Part shown: in pieces, positions 49,105 through 55,799 of the stretch
How the letters are laid out: the number at the start of each line of letters is the position of its first letter
Numbering within the stretch: position 1 is the first letter of the stretch
From: Oscillospiraceae bacterium
GTDB taxonomy: Bacteria; Bacillota; Clostridia; Oscillospirales; Oscillospiraceae
DNA: 64,000 nt
Assembly (NCBI GenBank): GCA_022846095.1
Contig: AP025583.1
Span: 1,054,001 to 1,118,000 of the forward strand
Direction: 5' to 3'
Notes under the pieces: generated by a model
The model's database searches: none
Told to the model about the DNA's origin: nothing
What the model saw: only the letters and a program-made list of their open reading frames with translations
Made by a program: the position numbers and the translations under genes

Positions 49105-49728
49105 ATGAAGGTATTGCTGTTCAATGGAAGTACCCGCCGGGACGGCTGCACCTGCGCGGCCCTGTCCCAGGTGGCCCACGCCCTGGAAGAGGCGGGCGTG
49201 GAGACGGAGCTGTTGCAGATGGGAAATGGCCCCGTGCGGGAGTGCGTCGGCTGCGGCAGGTGCGCCGGGCTGGGGCGCTGCGTGTTTGGGGATGACATGG
49301 TGAATGCCTGGCTGGAAAAGGCCCGGGAGGCGGACGGCTTCGTCTTCGGCTCCCCGGTCTACTACGCCCACCCCACCGGCCAGTTTCTATCGGTGCTGGA
49401 CCGGCTGTTCTATGCCGGCGGGGACGCGTTTGCCCATAAGCCAGGGGCCGCGGTGGTCTCCGCCCGGCGGGCCGGGACCACCGCCTCGCTGGACGTGCTC
49501 AACCGGTATTTTGCCGATGCCCAGATGCCCGTGGTGTCCTCCACCTACTGGAACATGGTCCACGGCACCGCGCCGGAGCAGGTTGCCCGGGATTTGGAGG
49601 GGCTGCAGACCATGACCAACCTGGGGCGCAGCATGGCGTGGCTCCTGAAGTGCATCGAGGCCGGGAAACGCCAGGGCATCGCTCCACCACAGGGATTGCG
49701 GGAGCAGTGGACCAATTTTATCCGGTGA
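49105..49728 (+). CDS. Flavodoxin-like NADPH-dependent FMN reductase with Cys motif
   Basis: A 207-residue FMN protein: phosphate loop FNGSTRRDGCTCAAL, then CVGCGRCAGLGRC (CxxCxxC), GSPVYYAHPTG, and a C-terminal helical region. The cysteine cluster is common in iron-sulfur-flavoprotein-type reductases (Isf-like), so it may carry a 4Fe-4S cluster besides FMN. Third gene of the operon, 13 bp after the ADH. Confidence 0.85.
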   Translation: MKVLLFNGSTRRDGCTCAALSQVAHALEEAGVETELLQMGNGPVRECVGCGRCAGLGRCVFGDDMVNAWLEKAREADGFVFGSPVYYAHPTGQFLSVLDRLFYAGGDAFAHKPGAAVVSARRAGTTASLDVLNRYFADAQMPVVSSTYWNMVHGTAPEQVARDLEGLQTMTNLGRSMAWLLKCIEAGKRQGIAPPQGLREQWTNFIR

Positions 49729-49773
49729 GGCGATGCAAAAGAGCGCATTTCATTTTTTGACGAGGAGAAATCC

Positions 49774-50340
49774 ATGGGCTATGAAGTAATCGAGCAAAAG
49801 GCGGCGGAGCTGGGGCTGTCCATTGTGGAGTACCAGCGTCAGGCGGCGGTCCGGGCCCTGCGGCTGGTCCAGCAGCTCAACGGCGCCTACCATGAGCCGG
49901 AGGAGGTCCGGGCCCGGTTTGCCGAGCTGACGGGGAAGCCGGTGGACGACAGCGTTTGCCTGTTCCCGCCCTTCTACACCGAGTACGGCCTGAACATCAC
50001 CGTGGGGAAGCACGTGTTCATCAACACCGGCTGCCGGTTCCAGGACCAGGGGGGCATCACCATTGGGGACGGGGTGCAGATCGGCCATAACGTGGTGCTG
50101 GCCACCCTGAACCACGACGAGGACCCGGCCAGGCGCTTCCAGACCCATCCGGCCCCTATCGTCATCGGCGACAATGTGTGGCTGGCGGCCAACGCCACCG
50201 TGGTCCCCGGCGTCACCATCGGGGACGGGGCCATCGTGGCCGCGGGGGCGGTGGTGACCCGGGACGTGCCCCCGAACACGGTGGTGGGCGGCGTCCCCGC
50301 CCGCGTTATCAAAAAGATAGAATTGGAGGAGACCTTATGA
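49774..50340 (+). CDS. Maltose/galactoside-type O-acetyltransferase
   Basis: A 188-residue left-handed beta-helix acetyltransferase. Hexapeptide repeats span about 70-180 ([53 protein letters not shown]), ending [14 protein letters not shown] as in Maa/LacA enzymes; the catalytic His is in LNHDED. The N-terminal 60 residues differ from the usual sugar-acetyltransferase cap. AGGAGAAATCC precedes the ATG. Its stop overlaps the next start as ATGA. Confidence 0.85.
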   Translation: MGYEVIEQKAAELGLSIVEYQRQAAVRALRLVQQLNGAYHEPEEVRARFAELTGKPVDDSVCLFPPFYTEYGLNITVGKHVFINTGCRFQDQGGITIGDGVQIGHNVVLATLNHDEDPARRFQTHPAPIVIGDNVWLAANATVVPGVTIGDGAIVAAGAVVTRDVPPNTVVGGVPARVIKKIELEETL

Positions 50341-50879
50341 AAAAGCGCGTATTGATCCTGTCCACCAGCCCCCGGAAGGGGGGCAACTCCGACGCCCTGG
50401 CCGACGCCTTCCTGGCCGGGGCGCTGGAGGCGGGGCACCAGGCGGAGAAGATCCGCCTCTCCGGCAAGGACATCCGCTTCTGCCGGGGGTGCCTGGCCTG
50501 CCAGAAAACGACGCAGTGCGTAATCCGCGACGACATGGGGGCCATTCTGGACAAGATGCGCCAGGCCGACGTGGTGGCCTTCGCCACCCCCGTCTACTTC
50601 TACGAGATGTGTGGCCAGATGAAGACCCTGCTGGACCGCACTAACCCCCTGTTCCCGGCGGAGTACGCCTTCCGGGAGATCTACCTGCTGGCCACGGCGG
50701 CGGACGGGGACGAGCACGCCATGGACGGGGCGATCCAGGGCCTGGAGGGCTGGATTTCCTGCTTCGGGCGTGCAAAGCTCGCCGGGGTGCTCCGGGGCGT
50801 GGGCCTGGACGGCGTGGGCGCGGTCCAGGCCCGCCCCGACATCCTGGAGCGGGCCGCCCAGATGGGCAGCGCCGTATGA
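50337..50879 (+). CDS. Flavodoxin-like NAD(P)H-dependent oxidoreductase
   Basis: A 180-residue FMN-binding reductase: [22 protein letters not shown] (phosphate loop), [15 protein letters not shown] (CxxC-type pair), [20 protein letters not shown]. Similar to the operon gene at 49105 but with a different cysteine spacing. Coupled to the acetyltransferase by ATGA overlap, and its stop overlaps an in-frame ATG of the next gene. Confidence 0.87.
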   Translation: MKKRVLILSTSPRKGGNSDALADAFLAGALEAGHQAEKIRLSGKDIRFCRGCLACQKTTQCVIRDDMGAILDKMRQADVVAFATPVYFYEMCGQMKTLLDRTNPLFPAEYAFREIYLLATAADGDEHAMDGAIQGLEGWISCFGRAKLAGVLRGVGLDGVGAVQARPDILERAAQMGSAV

Positions 50880-50893
50880 AGGGAGGAGCCGCT

Positions 50894-52897
50894 ATGAAAA
50901 AACGCTTGCTCACCTTCATGCTGGCGCTCAGCCTGCTGACGCTGCCGGCCTGCGCGGCGGAGAGGGCCGGCGGGCCCCCCGCTGCTCCGGAAACGCCAAG
51001 CACTGTTACCGCCGCCCCCCTCCGCACCTTTGCCGACGTGCCCGCCGGGGCCTGGTACGCCGACGCGGCGGCGTACTGCTCCGAGCACGGGCTCATGGGC
51101 GGCACCGCCCCGGACAGGTTCTCCCCCGGCGAGACCATGACCCGCGCCATGCTGGCCGCCGTCCTCCACCGCATGGCGGGCAGTCCTGCGGTTTCTGCGG
51201 CTCCTTCCTTCTCCGACGCCGTGGACGGCGCCTGGTACGGCGGCGCGGTGGCCTGGGTCGCGGCCGGGGGCGTGATGTCCGGCTACGGCGGCGGCGCGTT
51301 CGGCGTCAACGACCCGGTGACCCGGGAGCAGATGGCGGCCATTCTGTGGCGCTACGCCGGGTCGCCTCCGGCGGAGGCGTCCGTTTTTGCGGACAGGGCG
51401 GACATCTCCCCTTGGGCGGTATCGGCGGTGGACTGGGCCGGGGCCGGCGGCATCATGGGCGGGAAGGCGAACGGCCGGTTCGATCCCAAGGCCGATGTGA
51501 CCCGCGCGGAGGTCGCGGTGATCCTGCACCGCTTTGATGCCCCTGCCCAGGAGGAGGCGCCGGAGCCCGCAGACGATACCCGCATCCTGGTAGCCTATTT
51601 CTCCGCCACCGGCACGACCCGCTCTCTGGCCGGGCGTGCCGCGGATGTGCTCGCCGCCGACCTCTACGAGATCGTCCCGGAGACCCCCTATACCTCGGAC
51701 GATCTGGACTATGGAAACGCCTCCAGCAGGACCACCCGGGAGCGGGACGACCCCGCCGCCCGCCCCGCCATCGACGGGAGCGTGGAGGATATGGGCGGTT
51801 ATGACGTCGTGTTCCTGGGCTACCCCATCTGGCACGGCCAGGCCCCCAAGATCGTCAGCACCTTCCTGGAGCGATACGACTTTACCGGCAAGACCATCGT
51901 GCCCTTCTGTACCTCCCACAGCAGCGGCATCGGCTCCAGCGATACCGCGCTGCACCTCCTGGCGCCCGGCGCCAACTGGCTCGGCGGCCGACGCTTTGCC
52001 GCCGGGACTTCCCAAGATGATGTCAGCGAATGGATTGGAGGGCTGGATTTGCCGAAGCGGGAAGAAGCTGCCGCGGGCAGAGCCGCATTTGACTTTGACA
52101 CCCGGACCGTCACGCTCAACAGCGGCCATGTGATGCCCATTAACGGCCTGGGCACCTACAGCCTCCACGGGGACGAGTGCCGCAACGCCGTGGCGGCGGC
52201 CCTGGACAGCGGCGTCCGGCTCTTCGACACCGCCCACGCCTACGGCAACGAGGCGGAGCTCGGCGAGGCCATCCGCGCCTCCGGCGTCCCCAGGGAGGAG
52301 ATCTTCGTCATCACCAAGCTCTACCCCGACCAGTACGCAAACGCCGGGGCCGCCATCGACGAGGCGCTGGAGAAGCTGGACCTGGGGTACGTCGACCTGA
52401 TGCTGCTCCACCACCCCGGCGCCGGCGATGTGGATGCCTACCGGGCCATGGAGCGGGCGGTGGAGGCGGGCAAGATCCGCTCCCTCGGCCTGTCCAACTG
52501 GTACGTGGAGGAGCTGGAGGAATTTCTTCCCCAGGTGACAATCACGCCCGCATTGGTGCAGAACGAGATCCACCCCTACTACCAGGAGAACGACGTGATC
52601 CCCTACATCCAGGGCCTGGGCATCGTGGTGCAGGGCTGGTACCCTCTGGGAGGCCGGGGCCATACGGCCCAGCTGCTGGGCGACCCGGTCATCTCCGCCA
52701 TTGCCGAAGCCCACGGCAAGTCCTCCGCCCAGGTCATCCTGCGCTGGAACCTCCAGAAGGGCGTGGTGGTGATCCCCGGCTCCAGCAATCCCGGCCACAT
52801 CCGGGAAAATACCGAGCTCTACGATTTTGAGCTGACGCAGCGTGAGATGGCCCGCATCAACGCCCTGGACCGGGGCGAAAAGCACGATTGGTATTAA
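50894..52897 (+). CDS. Lipoprotein fusion: three SLH domains, flavodoxin and aldo/keto reductase
   Basis: A 667-residue protein. It starts with a lipoprotein-type signal (lipobox LPAC, Cys20), followed by three SLH repeats (about 45-95, 105-155, 165-215; FADVPAGAWYADA, FSDAVDGAWYGGA, FADRADISPWAVSA), a flavodoxin domain (about 230-385; VAYFSATGTTRSLAG) and a complete aldo/keto reductase (about 400-667) with tetrad Asp445, Tyr450 (DTAHAYG), Lys475 (VITKLYP) and His506 (LLHHP). SLH repeats bind the cell wall, so the redox domains would face outside, where FMN and NADPH are not expected. The start follows GGGAGGAG. Last gene of the LysR operon. No frameshift is visible. Confidence 0.88.
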   Translation: MKKRLLTFMLALSLLTLPACAAERAGGPPAAPETPSTVTAAPLRTFADVPAGAWYADAAAYCSEHGLMGGTAPDRFSPGETMTRAMLAAVLHRMAGSPAVSAAPSFSDAVDGAWYGGAVAWVAAGGVMSGYGGGAFGVNDPVTREQMAAILWRYAGSPPAEASVFADRADISPWAVSAVDWAGAGGIMGGKANGRFDPKADVTRAEVAVILHRFDAPAQEEAPEPADDTRILVAYFSATGTTRSLAGRAADVLAADLYEIVPETPYTSDDLDYGNASSRTTRERDDPAARPAIDGSVEDMGGYDVVFLGYPIWHGQAPKIVSTFLERYDFTGKTIVPFCTSHSSGIGSSDTALHLLAPGANWLGGRRFAAGTSQDDVSEWIGGLDLPKREEAAAGRAAFDFDTRTVTLNSGHVMPINGLGTYSLHGDECRNAVAAALDSGVRLFDTAHAYGNEAELGEAIRASGVPREEIFVITKLYPDQYANAGAAIDEALEKLDLGYVDLMLLHHPGAGDVDAYRAMERAVEAGKIRSLGLSNWYVEELEEFLPQVTITPALVQNEIHPYYQENDVIPYIQGLGIVVQGWYPLGGRGHTAQLLGDPVISAIAEAHGKSSAQVILRWNLQKGVVVIPGSSNPGHIRENTELYDFELTQREMARINALDRGEKHDWY

Positions 52898-53066
52898 CTC
52901 ATGATAGAAACAAAGCAACGGCGCAGCAGACGAGCAAAAGCGCCATCACATTGATACGGATGGCCATCGATTTTCCATTGGGAAAGGAGAAAGCATCCGG
53001 TTTAAGGCTGATCGCGTACATTCGTACAGAAGCGTCGGGCACGAGGCGGCGATTCTGCATACGATC
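52898..53066. other. Stretch after the SLH-fusion gene without a recognised gene
   Basis: No supported gene. A 61-codon plus-strand frame starts inside the fusion gene and lacks a ribosome site. No clear terminator follows the SLH fusion here. Confidence 0.4.
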
Positions 53067-53240
53067 TTATTGAACCCCTGAGCGTCTGTGGCGATAGGGC
53101 GTGTTTGCGACGCGCACAAAGCGAGCCGGCCAAAACCGTGGTTTTGGCCGGCTCGCGTCCGGTTGCCCTGTTTTCACTTTGATCAGCCGCCGCTGTTCCA
53201 GGCCCGGCCCGCCTCCTCGCCGACGGCGATGCTTCGGCAT
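53067..53240 (-). CDS. Hypothetical 57-residue basic protein
   Basis: A minus-strand frame starting MPKHRRRRGGGPGLEQ with AAAGGAGG at good spacing, 33 bp after the zinc ADH stop. Very Arg-rich, no family recognised. A perfect hairpin (53121-53156) lies inside it, which argues against coding. Kept only because of the ribosome site. Confidence 0.25.
   Translation of the reverse strand: MPKHRRRRGGGPGLEQRRLIKVKTGQPDASRPKPRFWPARFVRVANTPYRHRRSGVQ
53121..53156 (-). terminator. Hairpin downstream of the zinc ADH gene
   Basis: A 16-bp perfect stem (53121-53136 with 53141-53156) with CGTG loop; on the minus strand it is followed by TTTGTG, so a modest terminator for the ADH gene. Confidence 0.55.
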
Positions 53241-53273
53241 GGCGGCCGCCTCCTTTTCCCTATCAAACACCCC

Positions 53274-54404
53274 TCAGGGCTTGAGCACCACCTTGATGCA
53301 GCCCTCCTGCTTTTTATCAAACACCTCGTAGCCCCGGGCCCCCTCGTCCAGGGACAGGGTGTGGGTGATGATGTCGGTGGCGTCGAACCTGCCCTGGGCA
53401 ATCAGATCCAGAATGGGCTTGGCGTACCGCTGGGCCGGGCACTGGCCCATCTTCAGGGTGACGTTGCGGCTGAAAAAGTTGCCCAGGGGAAAGAGGTTGT
53501 ACCGCCCGCCGTACACACCAAGCATCACCACCGTGCCGCATTTGCGCACCGCCTCCGAGCTCATCTCGATGGCCGCCTTGCTGCCCGCCTGGAGCTTGAG
53601 GGCGGTCTCCACCTTCTCCATGGCGGACATCTTGCCGTCCATGCCCACGCAGTCGATGACCACGTCGGCCCCGCCGTGGGTCAGCTCCTTGAGGTAGAGG
53701 CCGGTGTTGTCGTGATCCTCGAAGTTCACCGTCTCCACCCCCGGGTAGCCGGCCGCGTGCTCCAGGCGGTAGCCCACGTTGTCCACGGCGATGACCCGCT
53801 GGGCCCCCTCGTAGAGGGCCCACTTCATGGTCAGCAGGCCCACCGGGCCGCAGCCCAGCACCACCACCGTGTCGCCCCGCTTCACACCGCCCTGCTCCAC
53901 GCCCCAGCGGGAGGTGGGCAGAATGTCGGTGGTGAAGAGGACCTGCTCGTCTGTGAGGCCCTCGGGCACCACCACCGGCCCCACGTTGGCGTAGGGCACC
54001 CGCAGGTACTCGGCCTGGCCCCCGGCGTAGTCGCCAAAATTTTTGGAGTAGCCCAAAAGGCCCCCGGCCTCCCCGTTGGGGTTGGAGTTGTCGCACTGGG
54101 AGAACTCCCCCGCCTCGCAGAAGGCGCAGTGGCCGCAGGCCACCGGGAAGGGCACCACCACCCGGTCTCCCTTTTTCACCTTAGTGACGCCCTTGCCCGC
54201 CTCCTCCACGATGCCCATGGTCTCGTGGCCCAGCACGTAGCCGGGGTACATCCCCGTCACCGTGCCGTGGATGAGGTGCAGATCCGACCCGCAGATGGCC
54301 GTGGAGGTCACCTTGACAATAATATCATCATCCTGCTCGATGGACGGGTCGGCCACCTTCTGGACCGCCACGTCCCGGATACCCTGGTAAACGACTGCTT
54401 TCAT
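53274..54404 (-). CDS. Zinc-dependent alcohol dehydrogenase
   Basis: A 376-residue medium-chain dehydrogenase with a complete zinc set: catalytic ICGSDLHL and LGHETMGIVEEAG, structural ACGHCAFCEAGEFSQC (four Cys), cofactor loop VLGCGPVGLLTMKWAL. The insertion NPNGEAGGLLGYSKNFGDYAGGQAEYLRVPYA resembles formaldehyde dehydrogenase / glutathione-independent FdhA-type enzymes. AGGAGG-like site before the ATG. Its promoter lies about 140 bp upstream. Confidence 0.9.
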   Translation of the reverse strand: MKAVVYQGIRDVAVQKVADPSIEQDDDIIVKVTSTAICGSDLHLIHGTVTGMYPGYVLGHETMGIVEEAGKGVTKVKKGDRVVVPFPVACGHCAFCEAGEFSQCDNSNPNGEAGGLLGYSKNFGDYAGGQAEYLRVPYANVGPVVVPEGLTDEQVLFTTDILPTSRWGVEQGGVKRGDTVVVLGCGPVGLLTMKWALYEGAQRVIAVDNVGYRLEHAAGYPGVETVNFEDHDNTGLYLKELTHGGADVVIDCVGMDGKMSAMEKVETALKLQAGSKAAIEMSSEAVRKCGTVVMLGVYGGRYNLFPLGNFFSRNVTLKMGQCPAQRYAKPILDLIAQGRFDATDIITHTLSLDEGARGYEVFDKKQEGCIKVVLKP

Positions 54405-54543
54405 AAAATGTTCCTCCTATTTCGTGGCCGCCCGCAGGTGTTCCACTCCACCCGCCGGACCGTTGGCGGCAGTCTCATACTGTTTTTCCTCCTTGACTGT
54501 GCTTTTTTAAAGCTGCTTTTCCGTAGTATTCACAAAACAGGCG

Positions 54544-54572
54544 GTAATATTGTGGGGCTAAGGGAAAGTTAA
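54544..54572 (-). promoter_or_regulatory. Candidate promoter of the zinc ADH gene
   Basis: On the minus strand TTAACT (54567-54572), a 17-bp spacer and TATTAC (54544-54549), giving a 5' leader of about 135 nt. The rest of 54405-54793 shows no gene. Confidence 0.45.
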
Positions 54573-54793
54573 CGGTATTGCAGACAGAATCAGAAGAAAG
54601 ACCTAAGGAACCGAAAAATCTAACCCTCCCCTGACACGAGGGGTGGTATACGAAACGTGCAGCGCCCGGCAGGGGCGCGGACCCCCTATCCCCTTACGCC
54701 GCCGCCACCCGCAGACCTACCGGGAATTTTCTTTCATTCCGCCGGCTTTATACCTCAACCGGCCACGATGCCGGCACAGTGGATGCCATGTAT

Positions 54794-54842
54794 AAAAATG
54801 CAGATGCGCATCACTTATAAAAATGAGCGCATCTGTATTTTT
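54794..54842. terminator. Bidirectional terminator behind the collagen-like gene
   Basis: AAAAATGCAGATGCGC (54794-54809) faces GCGCATCTGTATTTTT (54827-54842) with one mismatch, flanked by A and T runs. Confidence 0.8.
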
Positions 54843-54889
54843 AAATATTCTGTTTGCTGTCAGTCCCGTTTGGGGATGCTCTCTTTGAT

Positions 54890-55498
54890 TTAAGGAATTG
54901 TCGCAAAAACTGTAACGGCCACGCCCCTGAAGAGAGGTCCCAGGCCCTGACTTAGCGTCAACCGCACGGATAACAGCGACCCTTGCGAAACCCCAACACT
55001 GCCGGTTCCGGTTGCAAGACAATTTGGTGTTTCGGCATTACTTGGTCCTGTGATCGTAGCCGTTATACCAGTTCCGACAGGAGCTGTGAAGCCGCATGGA
55101 CTTGTGAAAATCTCTGCGGTCACACGTTCATTGGCCGGAATCGTATTATCTCTGATGTTTAATACAAGACCGACGATTGTGGCATCGACCGGCAGCGTCA
55201 CTGTACTGATCGTAAATAGGGCCGGTGATGAAGATGTCCCCAATCCAACCCATCCTCCGTCACTCACAAACTGGTCAGATGCTAAATAGATTGCTATACT
55301 GCCCGGACCATTTGGACCAGTTGCGCCGGTAGGGCCTGTTGCGCCGGTGGGCCCAGTGTTACCTTGGGGACCCGTGGCACCTGTGGGGCCTGTGACGGGA
55401 CAGGGGCAGGGCGAACAGGGTGGCGGGCACGGGAAGGTAGGAGGGCAAGGACGGCAGCAGTCGAAATCGTCGTGGCTATCGTGGTGATAAATATTCAT
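54890..55498 (-). CDS. Collagen-like exosporium/spore-surface protein (BclA-like)
   Basis: A 202-residue protein in three parts: an N-terminal Cys/Pro-rich stretch (CCRPCPPTFPCPPPCSPCPCP), a short collagen-like region of nine Gly-X-Y triplets with GPTGATGP units (about 36-66), and a C-terminal beta-rich domain of about 135 residues (SIAIYLASDQFVSDGGWVGLG onward). This is the plan of BclA-like filaments that form trimeric hair-like surface layers on spores. The Thr residues in triplets are usual glycosylation sites. The Cys cluster may crosslink or anchor it. A SigK-like promoter lies just upstream. Confidence 0.85.
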   Translation of the reverse strand: MNIYHHDSHDDFDCCRPCPPTFPCPPPCSPCPCPVTGPTGATGPQGNTGPTGATGPTGATGPNGPGSIAIYLASDQFVSDGGWVGLGTSSSPALFTISTVTLPVDATIVGLVLNIRDNTIPANERVTAEIFTSPCGFTAPVGTGITATITGPSNAETPNCLATGTGSVGVSQGSLLSVRLTLSQGLGPLFRGVAVTVFATIP

Positions 55499-55541
55499 AT
55501 TAATATCTCCATACTGTGATAATCATCAGAAGGGCACAGTC

Positions 55542-55569
55542 CATTCTATGCCGGAATACCCTTTGAGGT
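55542..55569 (-). promoter_or_regulatory. Candidate SigK promoter of the collagen-like gene
   Basis: On the minus strand AC-N17-CATAGAATG against the SigK pattern AC-N16/17-CATANNNTA; only the last A differs. It lies about 45 bp before the start codon. Confidence 0.45.
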
Positions 55570-55734
55570 TCTGCCTGCATAAGAGTACCCGATAACGCAG
55601 GCGCCGCTTATGGCCGCTTTTTCAACAGCCCCACTGCCAGAGCGCTTATACTGAATGGCCACGCCCGGCCCGCGGGCCCGCTTCCACGATAGGAACGGTA
55701 TAATAATAGGTTGCGCACCCAAATTACGAAGCGT

Positions 55735-55775
55735 AAACAGAGCCGCCCTGCCTGAAGCAGGGCGGCTCTGTTTTT
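55735..55775. terminator. Terminator behind the hybrid kinase gene
   Basis: A 17-bp perfect stem (55735-55751 with 55757-55773) with loop CTGAA and T-tracts on both strands (TTTTT on plus, TTT on minus). Confidence 0.85.
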
Positions 55776-55799
55776 CCTTGTTGTCCCATTGGGTGTGGA

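Noticed and set aside
50876-50893. Upstream ATG of the SLH fusion, overlapping the preceding stop
   Set aside because: The ATG at 50894 has GGGAGGAG at good spacing and gives a clean lipoprotein signal; the earlier one would place that ribosome site within the gene.
52888-53073. 61-codon plus-strand frame after the SLH fusion
   Set aside because: Starts inside the previous gene, has no ribosome site and matches nothing I know.
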